Source: Ovis canadensis (lineage: Eukaryota > Chordata > Mammalia > Artiodactyla > Bovidae). Taken from it: a stretch of DNA of 64,000 nt. A program made the translations under genes and the position numbers. Position 1 is the stretch's first letter. Every line of letters begins with the position of its first letter. Below, one piece after another: positions 53,521-64,000 of this stretch. The notes below the pieces were generated by a model. That model saw only the letters and a list, made by a program, of their open reading frames with translations. It searched no databases and was not told the DNA's origin. The DNA lies in NCBI RefSeq assembly GCF_042477335.2, contig NC_091245.1, positions 115,726,501-115,790,500 on the forward strand. The letters are read 5' to 3'.

Positions 53521-55157
53521 AAACAAAGAGAAGCAGCAGGATATAAAAGAATTTCAGAGGGAAAGAAAGGCAAATTAAGGAAATATAAGGAGGGTACATC
53601 TAAGTCAGAAATGTTGATATAATGTGCTTGTCAATCATTTGGCATTCAAATGAAACACACTGATTGCTTAAATATATATTAGAGAGGTTCATTAAGAGGT
53701 GTTGTCAGATAGCCTGCTTTACTGAAAAAGGTGAATTGGTCATCTGAATTTTGCTTTCTCAGATCACTGGGAAAAAAAGTTTTTCCAAAAATTCCAATCA
53801 AGGAGATGTACTTTGGTATACAAGATTCTCTCTTGCATTTAGTTATTCTTTGCCTGAATTAACTTATTGCAGGAACTGAACTATTCTTTTAGGCACATTG
53901 TGCAGTTACATGGATTCTTTTAGGTGATAGATTGCCCTTTAATTAGTTATTTTTCTCACTGAGGTCTGCTGACTCCAAAGTGGGGAGAAACCCACTCAGG
54001 AGAATTGCCTTTATCAGAAAAACAAACAAGCAAACTAACAACCAAAATCAGCCAAACAAAAAAACTCAAAAACTTCTGAATTCATTCTGATAATTTTTTT
54101 TCTATCAGCGAAGGACAATGATGAAGCTACCATAAAGATGTAGTTATGTTTATTACACAAGATGTCTCTCGTTAAGACCTTGGGACATTAGAATGACGTT
54201 CTTCTCCCCAAACACCAGTGTTCAAAATGAAATAAGAACCAAAAAAAGAAAAAAAAATTAAGGAGAGAAAGAGAGCTTGGAGCTTGTTATCTTTATAAGC
54301 AGAAACAGGAACTATCATGAATCCTTTTTATTGCTTATAATTCATAAGTTTTAGTTTGGAATGGAATGGTGCAAGTAATGGAATAAAGATAGGCAGAACT
54401 TTAATCTACAGTGAGTCATGAAGATGAAAAATGCTTGCTACCTAGGTCATTTAGTCATGGCCAAATTATCATCCTTATTTGTTAGAAACATTTCTCAATT
54501 TCACCTCTTTAAATAGGCCCAGAACATTCTTGATATTCATATCCACAAATTAATCATTGAAGTGAAGGTAATGTTATAGAGGCACAAGGTGGCCATTTAT
54601 ATTCTTGTCCCCACAAGACAAAGAATTCCTTACCTGCAGCCCAAGATAACAGGCAGAAAGATAATAGATAACACAATCCATACTTTGCAGAGACTAGTCA
54701 CGATTTATTAAGAAAAAGATCAGAGATAGGCAGAGAAAATAGTTTCAAGAAATCTTTCAAAAATATCCATGTATACTGGAATCAAAGAAGGTAAGCTGAA
54801 ACTTTCTGGAGTTCCCTGAGAATGAAAATATTTATTTCTTTGAAAGGTATAGGGTGATATACTTACATAAGGTGCTATTAATAAGATTATAAAGAATGGA
54901 TAAGTACTGGATGACCTAAGTGAAGACATCCTGAAGTTGAAGTATAAAATCTAGTGCTATTTCTAGACTAGACCCTAAGACACTCAACTCACAGTGAACT
55001 AACGGGACTATCACTCATAATAGCACGGCCCCTCCTCCCTTCCATGCAACTGGACACATCAAATAAACAAAGCTAATCAGACTCCGTCACTTGAATTTTG
55101 AGCATGAAATTGTCTGTGAATTCTGCTGCTAGGATCTGTGAATTTTCTCCGATTCTG
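53521..55157. other. Intergenic, no gene seen
   Basis: Unique-looking sequence with A-rich patches near 54000-54065 and 54240-54275. No repeat or frame recognised. Confidence 0.5.
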
Positions 55158-55682
55158 AACTTTTTTTAAAATTAATTTTTATTGAAGTATACTTGCTTTG
55201 CAATGTTGTGTTAGTTTCTACTGTACAGCAAAATGAATCCATCATATATATACGTATGTTCCCTCCCACTTGGACTTCCTTCCCAATCAGGTCATCAGAG
55301 TGCATTTAGTAGAGTGCCTTGTGTTATACAGTATGTTCCCATGAGTCAACTATTTTAAACAGAGTATCAATAGTATATATGCGTCAATCCCAATCTTCCG
55401 TTCCCTCCCACCCCCACATTCTCCTTGGTATCCAAATATTTGGTCTCTATGTCTGTGTTTGTATTTCTGCTTTGCAAATAAGATCATTTATACCATTTTC
55501 CAGATTCCATATCTATATATATACATGTATATATGAACATATTGATACATATACATACATATATATACATTAATATACTATATTTTTATCTTTCTGACTT
55601 CACTCTGTATGTCACTGTTAGGTCCTTCCACATGTCTATATATAACCCAATTTTGTTCCTTCTTATGGCTGCATAATCAAAG
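55158..55682 (-). mobile_element. L1 3' UTR, antisense
   Basis: Reverse complement of the L1 3' end and late ORF2: 'ttttattgaagtatacttgc', 'ctactgtacagcaaaatgaa', 'tgtatttctgctttgcaaat', 'ttcttatggctgcataatc'. It includes an ATAT-rich stretch at 55515-55580. Confidence 0.85.
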
Positions 55683-56096
55683 CTTAGTTATTGAAAGTAA
55701 TAAATAAAGCTCTTCAATTCTGGAAACAGTATAGTATTTCGGATACATTCTCTTTGAATCTCAAGTTTGCCAAAGTTGATTTCTAATCTTTAAAGCCAAA
55801 GGCCACCACTAGTGATAATACTGTCACTGGCAGAAATGTGTTCTGGCAGGTGGAAATACATAAAAAAAATTGCAAACTCTTTGCATAGATTTTGTACGTG
55901 TACTTCAAGTAAACTCTGGCAATTTAGTTTCCTTGTTTCTTGCACCAGGGAGGCAGTTCTTGGAATGTTTAAATTGCTCATTTATTTCTAGATCAGTTAC
56001 CTTTTTCTGTGTGACAACCCACTTCAATATTTGAAAATCAGTGACTTAAAAAAACAATTATAGGCATATCTTGTTCAATCGTTCTTTATTGCACGT

Positions 56097-56362
56097 CACT
56101 GGAGAAGGCAATGGCAACCCACTCCAGTACTGTTGCCTGGAAAATCCCATAGACAGAGGAGCCTGGTAGGCTGCAGTCCATGGGGTGCTAGGAGTTAGAC
56201 ACAACTGAACGACTTCATTTTTACTTTCATGCACTGGAGAAGGAAATGGCAACCCACTCCAGTGTTCTTGCCGGGAGAATTCCAGGGATGGGGAAGCCTG
56301 GTGGGCTGCCGTCTATGGGGTCGCACAGAGTTGGACACGACTGAAGTGATTTAGCAGCAGCA
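56097..56362 (+). mobile_element. BOV-A2 SINE inside Tigger1
   Basis: A dimeric BOV-A2 from 'actggagaaggcaatggc' to the AGCAGCAGCAGCAGC tail. Probable diverged duplication GCACGTCAC on the left and GCGCATCAC on the right. Confidence 0.92.
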
Positions 56363-56491
56363 GCAGCGCATCACAGATACTGTTTTTTCTTTCTTTCTTT
56401 CTTTCTTTTTTTTTTACAAATTGGAGGTTTGTAACAACCCTATGCCAAACAAGTCTATCAGTCATTTTTTCCAACAGTGTCTTTTCACTAC

Positions 56492-56582
56492 TTTTGTACT
56501 TCTGCTTTGCAAATAAGATCATTTATTCCATTTTTCCAGATTCCACATATACACATTAATATACAATATTTGTTTTTCTCTT
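56492..56582 (-). mobile_element. About 90-bp L1 sliver inside Tigger1
   Basis: 'cttctgctttgcaaataaga' to 'atatttgtttttctcttt' is an internal piece of antisense L1 3' UTR that interrupts the Tigger1 text between 'cttttcactact' and 'gtcaaatttcagtaattctc'. It has neither an L1 3' end nor an A-tail. Confidence 0.7.
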
Positions 56583-56810
56583 TGTCAAATTTCAGTAATT
56601 CTCACATTTCAAACTTTTTCAATATTGCTTTATTTGTTATGGTGATTTGTGATCAGTGATCTTTGATGTTACTACTACAGCTTGCTAAAGGTTCAGATGA
56701 TGGTTAGCATTTTTAGTAATAAAATATTTTAGGTATACACATTTATAGACATAAGCGATTGCCCAGTCAGTAGACTACAAAGTAGTGTAAACATAACTTT
56801 TATATGCACT

Positions 56811-57062
56811 TAAGGTGAAGCAGATCTTAAGGTGAATGTGAAAGTTGCTCACTCGTGTCTGACTCTTTGTGACCCCATGGCCTATACAGTCCATGGAATT
56901 CTCCAGGCCAGAATACTGGAGTGGGTAGCCCTTCCCTTCTCCAGGAGATTTTCCCAACCCAGGGATTTAACCCAGGTTTCCTGCATTTCAGGTGGATTCT
57001 TTACCAGTTGAGCCACAGGTGAAGCCCAAGAATACTGGAGTGGGTAGCCTATCCCTTCTCCA
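56811..57062 (-). mobile_element. Bov-tA SINE inside Tigger1
   Basis: Antisense Bov-A unit ('ctcgtgtctgactctttgtg') plus tRNA-like part ('tctttaccagttgagccaca') and a partial further unit. Tigger1 text breaks at 'tatatgcact' and resumes 'gcactgggaaac'; GCACT is repeated at 56806-56810 and 57063-57067. Confidence 0.88.
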
Positions 57063-57163
57063 GCACTGGGAAACCAAAAAACTGTGTGACTCCCTTTGTC
57101 AAATATTTTCTTTATTGCAGTAGTCTGGAACCAAACCGGCACTGTCTCTGTGGCCTGCCTGTA

Positions 57164-59460
57164 TTTTCTCTAACCTGATGCCTGTGGAATTGCTGATGGT
57201 CCTCTGGTCTCGACCAGGCACAGTTTTACTTGTCCTCAGGTTGCATATTATGTCTAGGTCTTCTCTGCATACCTTCCTCCTTCTTGAGCAGTAGGCACTC
57301 CACTTGATGTTCTTCTCATGGAGATGGCAGAAGTGTAAAGTGACAAGATCCACATTACAAGTACATTTCAAGCTTTTTCCAACATCTTATACACTAACAT
57401 CACATTGGTCAAAAGGTCACATGACCAAAGCCATGTCAGGAAGCCATGCAGGGAAGTATACTTTGCCTATAGTAGAAGGAAGAAGGGAATAAATATTTGC
57501 TGTAAAACAATTTAAATTATCACATTACACCTTTCACTCATGTTTAATATATCTTCCACACATAAAATATGCTCACTCCATCCTAAAATCTTTAAAAGTC
57601 TTATGCAATTCTAGCCCCAAGCTTGAAGATCAGCATCTCTTGATCTACTTCATATTAAGATAAGGTTCATCTGATTCCATAGGTCTATAAATTCTTGGAC
57701 AATCTGCTCTCCACACATATCAGTATACAATGGGATATGGATATAATAACTGTAATAAATACTCCTATTTGGAAAGAGAAAGAATAAAAGGCCTACAGTA
57801 GTTGCTGGCCAGAAATTCTGAGATTAAACTAAGCAAATAGTCCATGTCCCTCTCCACTGAGGATAAACAAGTTCCTTTATTAGATACTAGGTCACTCTTT
57901 TCCACAGCTCTTGGGTCTAGCCTCTGAGGCTTATTTTTTCTTCCTTTTCCAACAGCTCTTTGGTCTGCCCTGTCACTGAGTAACTTTCTTTGCCTGTTTT
58001 CCATCTGTAGAAAATTGGGAACATGGAGATCTGTTTAATTATTAAATAGCATCAACCTGTTTTTATTGTAGGTCAGCAGCACTTTTAGCAATACAACTGT
58101 ATTAAATTATATGGATTTTCTAAGTTGATTCCCAACAACTCTATGATGCCAAAAGCACACCTACAGCTACTTTTAGATATGGCCCATTACTAGGCAGAAT
58201 TGCTGCTGCTTCAGGCACATTAAACTGGTGTGGTGGCATGTCATTAAGCCTTGTATCACTTACTTGTTTCAATGATGGAACTCTAATTTCCAGTGTTTAA
58301 GGGGGAATAATAAAAATCCGCAAGTAAATACCCACTACAGTGCCTGCCACACAGTAAATGTTCCATAAATGTTACTTAGCAGTCCATTCTTATTTAATTT
58401 GGTTTTTAAGTCCATCTCTTATGAATTTGGTATAATATTAGCAGACATGCCCTTAGAAAAATATTGCCTATTAGTTTATCATCCAAAATGAATTGATAAA
58501 AATGAAAAATCTGTATCTGCAGAGCTGAGAACTAGACCACTATTATGGAAGTACACCAAGATGCCACCTTTACAGGAGGAAAGTCCCAAACTACCTCATT
58601 CATACTTTGCAACACTGCTGAAAGTCGGCAAGACACTTTTGAAGGAGTTTCATAAATTTGCATTTCTGTATGCTCTTGGGCTTTATATTTTTAAAACACT
58701 GTCATGGTCTGCTTTTTAACTCTAAAGTATTCAACCATAAACAAAACAAAGATTGCCAATTTGTGCAACTGAAAAGAGGATGCTGATAAGCTCCAGAAAG
58801 AAGACACAAGAGTCTCTCATCAGATGACTTCATTAATGTGGGCATAAATGTTGTTTACTTTCAGTGTGCATGATGGTACCTACCTTACAGTGTTTTTGCA
58901 GAGATTGAATAAGGTTATAAACTAACAAGTGCCTAACATAGGACACCTAGCTGTCAACAACAGTTCTGATCCCCTTACAACTTACCTTCTAGTCATGATA
59001 CCTTGAAAAGTGAAAGAACTATGTTTCTCAGTTCCCTTTGGAGTAAGTCTAAATGTGACTTGAGCTCCACCAGTGAGATGGATTTGTATAAGTCTTTGAT
59101 ACAGAATAGAGTTACATAGAGAGAAAGGATATAGGGCAGTCATGTTGCTGGCAAGGATCATGGTAATGGTGGTATAATTATGCATCTAGGATCCCTGGTA
59201 TAACTTTCCTGATTCAGCAGTTTTTTGTTCATGGAAGAGATAGTCTTCCTTGAATCTAGAGGCCATGTCAACCTACTTCATGCTTCTCTAATTCCCTAAA
59301 AGTAGGAGAGGTAGCAACTGTTCCTTGCCAAGACAATTCTTGGGGTGGGATTCATAGCTGTTTTTGGAAGCTCAGCTCGAGTTTGTGTCTTCAGCTCTAC
59401 CAATGTTTCTGTGAAATATTTGTGACCATTTGCAAGTCCATTTTTGCTTAAATCAGTTAT
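57164..59460. other. Intergenic, no gene seen
   Basis: Mostly unique-looking. A MIR/L2 3' tail is recognisable near 58320-58385 ('agtgcctgccacacagtaaa') and another MIR-like tail near 58890-58960. Frames at 57765-58004 and 58982-59185 have no domain. Confidence 0.45.
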
Positions 59461-59462
59461 CA

Positions 59463-61637
59463 GTTTAGTTCAGTATAGTCTCTCAGTGGTGCCGACTCTT
59501 TGAACCCCATGGACTGCAGTACGCCAGGCCTCCCTGTCCATCATCAACTCCTGAAGTTTACCCAAACTCATGTCCATTGAGTCAGCGATGCCATGCAACC
59601 ATCTCATCCTCTGTCATCCCCTTCTCTTGCCATCAATCTTTCCCAGCATCAGGGTCTTTTCCAATGAGTCAGCTCTTCTCATCAGGTGGCCAAAGTATTG
59701 GAGTTTCAGCTTCAACATCAGTCTTTCCAATGAACACCCAGGACTGATCTCCTTTAGAATGGATCAGTTTGATTTCCTTGCAGTCCAAGGGACTCTCAAG
59801 AGTCTTCTCCAACAGCACAATTTGAAAGCATCAACTCTTTGGCACTCACCGTTCTTTACAGTTCAACTCTCACATCCATACATGACTACTGGAAAATCCA
59901 TAGCCTTGACTAGAAGGACCTTTGCTGGCAAAGTAATGTCTCTGCTTTTTAATATTCTGTGTAGATTGGTCATAACTTTCCTTCCAAGGAGCAAGCATCT
60001 TTTAATTTCATGGCTGCAGTCACCATCTGCACTGATCTTGGAGCCCCCAAAAATAAAGTCTGTAACTGTTTCCCCATCTATCTGCCATGAAGTGATGAGA
60101 CCAGATGCCATGATCTTAGTTTTCTGAATGTTGAGTTTTAAGCCAAATTTTTCACTCTCCTCTTTCACTTTCATCAAGAGGCTTTTTATAGTTCCTTGTT
60201 GATTTCTGCTATAAAGGTGGTGTCATCTACATATCTGTGGTTATTGACATTTCTCCCAGTAATCTTGATTCCAGCTTGTGCTTCATCCAGCCCAGTGTTT
60301 CTCATGATGCACTCTGCATGTAAGTTAAATAAGCAGGGTAACAATAAACAGCCTTGACATACTCCTTTTCCTATTTGGAACCAGTCTGTTGTCCAATATC
60401 CAGTTCTAACTGTTGCTTCCTTACCTGCATACATATTTCTCAAGAGGCAGGTCAGGTGGTCTGGTATTCCCATCTCTTTCAGAATTTTCCATAGTTTATT
60501 GTGATACACACAGTCAAAGGCTTTGGCATAGTCAATAAAGCAGAAATAGATATTTTTTTCTGGAACTCTCTTGCTTTTGTTATGATCCAGCTGATGTTGG
60601 CAATTTGATCTCTGGTTCCTCAGCCTTTTCTAAATCCAGCTTGAATATCTGGAAGTTCATGGTTCACGTATTGCTGAAGCCAGCTTGGAGAATTTTGAGC
60701 ATTACTTTGTTAGCATGTGAGACGATGGAAGAAGAACTAAAGAGACTTTTGATGAAAGTGAAAGAGGAGAGTGAAAAAATTGGCTTAAAGCTCAACATTC
60801 AGAAAACTAAGATCATGGAATCTGGTCTCATCACTTTATGGCAAATAGATGGGGAAACAGTGGAAACAGTGGCTGACCTTATTTTTCTAGGCTCCAAGAT
60901 CACTGCAGATGGTGACTGCAGCCATGAAATTAAAAGACGCTTACTCCTTGGAAGGAAAGTTATGACCAACCTAGACAGAATATTAAAAAGCAGAGACATT
61001 ACTTTGCCAACAAAGATCCGTCTAGTCAAGGCTATGGTTTTTCCAGTGGTCATGTATGGGTGTGAGAGCTGGACTATAGAGATAGCTGAACACTGAAGAA
61101 TTGGTACTTTTGAACTGCTGTGTTGGAGAAGGCTCTTGAGAGTCCCTTGGACTGCAAGGAGATCCAACCAGTCCATCCTAAAGGAGATCAGTCCTGAGTG
61201 TTCATTGGAAAGACTGATGTTGAAGCTGAAACTCCAATACTTTGGCCACCTGATGTGAAGAGCTGACTCATTGGAAAAGCCCCTGATGCTGGGAAAGATT
61301 GAGGGCAGGAGGAGAAGGGGACGACAGAGGATGAGATCACCGACTCAATAGACATGGGTTTGGGTGGACTCCAGGAGTTGGTGATGGACAGGGTGGCCTG
61401 GTGTGCTGCAGTTCATGGGGTCACAAAGAGTCAGACATGACTGAGCGACTGAATTGAACTGAGCTGAACTGACTGAGATGAGTGCAATTGTGTGGTAGTT
61501 TGAGCATTCTTTGGCATTGCCTTTCTTTGTGATTGGAGTGAAAATTGACCTTTTCCAGTCCTGTGGCCACTGCTGAGTTTTCCAAATATCCTGGCACATT
61601 GAGTGCAGCACTTTCACAGCTTCATCTTTTAGAATTT
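59463..61637 (-). mobile_element. BovB LINE, antisense host of a second BovB
   Basis: Antisense BovB 3' end and RT at 59463-60725, resuming at 61482-61637 ('gagcattctttggcattgcc', 'tgtggccactgctgagtttt') after an inserted sense BovB. The catalytic box at 60222-60233 reads Tyr-Val-Asp-Asp. Frames at 59863-60177 and 60186-60509 (minus) are RT pieces; stops and shifts separate them. Confidence 0.92.
60726..61473 (+). mobile_element. BovB LINE 3' part inserted into a BovB, sense
   Basis: 5'-truncated sense copy from 'tggaagaagaactaaagaga' to 'gagctgaactgac'. Duplication TGAGACGA (60718-60725) and TGAGATGA (61474-61481) with one mismatch. The host text ('tagcatgtgagac' to 'gagatgagtgcaatt') is continuous without it. 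The frame at 60605-61096 fuses host flank to this copy. Confidence 0.9.
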
Positions 61638-62849
61638 AGTGGTTTTGAAAACCCTGATAAATATACTGCACATTATAATGCTAGTTACAGCTGAAGATAT
61701 TCTCATGGAAAGTGTCTTTTTAGGATAAAAAATGTAGTATAATGATTTTCCATTATACCAACTATCTCAAATCATGAGATATTGAATACTCAAATTCAGA
61801 TGACCTATAAATCATGGAATATCTGACAAATGATTTCATTTGTCTGAAATTTAAGCTATTTATCTATGGAATGTTGCTAATAATGTCAATATAAAGTGTT
61901 TTCCGTTATTCAAAGTATATAATTAACCATTTACTAACTGTTAAGTGTTTTAGACACTTTATTTGAACAAGATAGGCTAATACTTTTTCTTATAGTTGCT
62001 TAAGCTCTAATGGGAAAAAAGATACAGTTAAAAACTTAGCAATTAAAAATGAAAATAAGTGCTTAGAGAATAAAAATAAGTCAGAGAAGTAGTTACCATA
62101 TGACAGGGAAGGGGCATGTATCTTGTATTACAGACTGTGATCAAGGAAGGCTTCTTTGAGCTAAGACCTGTAGGATATGAGGAAGGAAGAATGACGTTTT
62201 CTGAGAGTGCTTTGGCAGAAAGAAAGCAAGCTTTGCCTGTTTAAAGATCAGCTAGAGGGCCAGTCTGACAGGAGTATGATGAGTGATGGGAAGAATGATT
62301 AGCGATGAGACTAGATTGATTAGTAGCAGTAGGCCAGATCACAGTTCCCAGGCCATTGAAAGGTTTTACTTTTACTGGTATGGAAAATCAGATATAATAT
62401 GTACATCCCCTTGCCTGGCACATTGGAATTCCTTGTTCTTTTTTCTCCAGAAAGTATCTTAGTTAAATTTTTTTGGTGTAAGGATACATCATGGAGAGTA
62501 GACTTCCAGGTTTAATGACAGGACTTTTTGTCTTTCTTTGTATTCTTCTCCTCGCTCTCAGAAACTATAAAAAAGTTGCTCATTTTCGTTGAATACCAAA
62601 TCTTTTCTCTTAAAATAGACCATTCTTTAATAACTGAATGAATATGAGAAAGAGAAGTAGATGAAATCAACTTACACAAAATTAAAAGAAGTTGGTGTCA
62701 TGCTCTAGGCTTGTAATAAGTGACACTTCACAAAAGAACAACCTTGATAAATGTTTGTAGCATGAGAGAAAAGTGATTTATCAGCTTTGTGGCTAAGTAA
62801 ACAGACTTCTGGAACAGCATCTCTGACATAGAGCAGACCCCTCTGTCTC
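61638..62849. other. Intergenic, no gene seen
   Basis: AT-rich, probably with very old repeat pieces (for example 62090-62230) that I cannot name. No gene. Confidence 0.45.
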
Positions 62850-63185
62850 CTTGCCTACCTTCCCTTTTGGACCTCTCCATGAAGCCATTCTTTAGTCCCC
62901 GCTGCTCCTTCTTTCTGGACTGAATGTCCCCCATTTTATCTGACAAAGCCTTTACATTTTGCTTTTTAAATAGCTATGATCTACCTTCAGTGCCTCCTTT
63001 TCTGTGAAGCCTCTTCTGATTCCCCAGGGAAGAGTTCATTAGTCCCTCTATCTGTTCTCATAGCATTGCCTACATATCTTTATTTAAACACTTGTCTTTC
63101 CCGTCTCTCATGAAGCTATGAGCTCCTCATGACAAATTTACGTCTCATTCTCATGTATTTCCCCATCATTAATCCAGTGTTTGAC
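62850..63185 (+). repeat. L2 LINE, 3' region
   Basis: 'ttctgtgaagcctcttctga', 'catagcattgcctacatatc' and 'gctatgagctcctcatgaca' are landmarks of L2 in sense orientation. Confidence 0.6.
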
Positions 63186-64000
63186 AAATATATATGGAAA
63201 GAAGGAAAGAAGGACAGAAAATTATATCGTTGTTGCATGGTTTTCCAAAGTTTTTGAAAGAGATAGAATATATAAAACTTTTAATAAAAGATAAAATGTA
63301 AAAAAAAGCCATAAACATAAGTGGATATTTTGATGATAATGAAATGTTGGAGACAGAACATTCTTAGTAAGAATCACATTTTTGTAAGAAGTAATATTTA
63401 TTCTGGAAGATTTTATTCTTAGTTAACTCTGCTTGACCTTATGCTAAATTCCCTAAGATGGAAGTGAATAGCATATCTGCATGTTTTTTAATGATAAACA
63501 GGAATATTTTACTTTATTCAAATAAAACATTGATTTGAAGAATCTGATTTGTCTATTGAGAAACTGAGTCCTGGTTATCTAATCTTCTGATATACTGGCA
63601 AAGGTAATAGAAACAATATCCACTGAAGTACAGCTTTCTTTTCTCAAGTTGTTTTGTCTGTTCTGAGCTTTATCTCAACTAAACTGAACCAAAGATCTGA
63701 AGACAGCCAGAACAGTGCTAATAATAGCACGTCACATTTATATTGACTTCTTTCTGGAATATTAGTAGATCAGATAGTATTAACCTGCTATTTTTTGAAA
63801 AAAGGAAGCAGATTCATAAAGATTACTCTGTCTAAATTATATAGAATAATTCTGTTCTAGAATAGTACAGTTAGGCATTTGTAGAGCATTACTATAAGTT
63901 TTCATTGTTAGTTTTACAGTAAATACATTCCTCATTTTAACCATACACCTTTTAGCAACACATTTTCTCCATTTCTAGCTATTAGGCAGGATTTAAATTG
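63186..64000. other. Intergenic, no gene seen
   Basis: AT-rich unique-looking sequence with a small GGAAAGAAGGAAAGAAGG patch near 63197-63215. Nothing else recognised. Confidence 0.5.

Larger units (their letters stand above)
56062..57163 (+). mobile_element. Tigger1-like DNA transposon, internally deleted and triply interrupted
   Basis: Left end 'aggcatatcttgttcaatcg'. Internal blocks 'tacaaattggaggtttgtaa', 'gtgatcagtgatctttgatg', 'cagatgatggttagcatttt' and 'gtaaacataacttttatatg', and right end 'ggtctggaacc'-like text to 'gcctgcctgta', follow Tigger1 order. The transposase region between the 'tttgatgttactac' block and the 'tcagatgatggttag' block is missing, so it is non-autonomous. BOV-A2, an L1 sliver and a Bov-tA are inserted. 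The flanks are TA-rich, as expected of pogo/Tc1 targets. Confidence 0.85.

Noticed and set aside
59570..60127. 185-codon plus-strand frame
   Set aside because: It is the reverse-strand shadow of an antisense BovB. The same non-coding text (for example ISFRID, SPSNEHPG-like runs) recurs at every BovB copy.
60605..61096. 163-codon plus-strand frame with BovB protein at its end
   Set aside because: It begins in the shadow strand of the host BovB and continues into the inserted sense BovB: a chance fusion across the junction.
1..64000. Endogenous retrovirus or LTR elements
   Set aside because: I looked for paired long direct repeats with TG...CA ends, primer-binding sites and gag/pol text and saw none. 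The reverse transcriptase present is BovB (RTE type) or L1.

Overview
This is a mammalian nuclear segment from a ruminant, most likely a bovid. The evidence is its content of BovB (RTE) LINEs, BOV-A2 and Bov-tA SINEs, cetartiodactyl tRNA-derived SINEs and artiodactyl-type L1 3' ends. The exact species cannot be read from the sequence. There is no bacterial, viral or CRISPR content. I see one protein-coding gene, RGS4, on the + strand. Almost every other long reading frame is a relic of BovB or L1, or a shadow of one.

RGS4 (regulator of G-protein signalling 4) occupies about 29.5-36.6 kb. It has a TATA/CCAAT promoter just upstream, five coding exons (29651-29694, 32561-32665, 32968-33029, 33617-33783, 34174-34413) with canonical GT-AG introns, and a long AT-rich 3' UTR. 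The spliced frame is open and gives exactly 205 codons plus a stop, the usual RGS4 length. The RGS-box residues that contact G-alpha are all present. The gene sits in a stretch of about 10 kb (roughly 27.0-37.4 kb) in which I see only an old MIR and no BovB, Bov-tA, BOV-A2 or L1.

Upstream (1-27 kb) and downstream (37.4-64 kb) are intergenic and crowded with retroposons. I count 13 BovB copies, about 15 kb or roughly a quarter of the window by my boundaries. Two minus-strand copies (9562-13194, 14978-18217) span endonuclease to 3' end. Many insertions still carry readable target-site duplications, so their order of arrival can be worked out. There are several nests: L1 containing BovB containing BOV-A2 (9398-13716); MIR containing BovB (14938-18290); antisense L1 containing BovB, plus a separate tRNA-SINE in the same L1 (40050-42933); L1 containing BovB (52640-53425); a Tigger1-like DNA transposon split by a BOV-A2, an L1 sliver and a Bov-tA (56062-57163); and a BovB inside another BovB in opposite orientation (59463-61637), which makes a long inverted repeat.

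All BovB reverse transcriptase frames are broken. I found no previously undescribed functional system. The notable content is the fine structure of the retroposon nests, the quiet zone around RGS4, and a few structural oddities: tandem hairpins at 4172-4220, an 89-bp tandem duplication at 5332, a twin-primed L1, and a long open frame running from exon 3 into intron 3 of RGS4.
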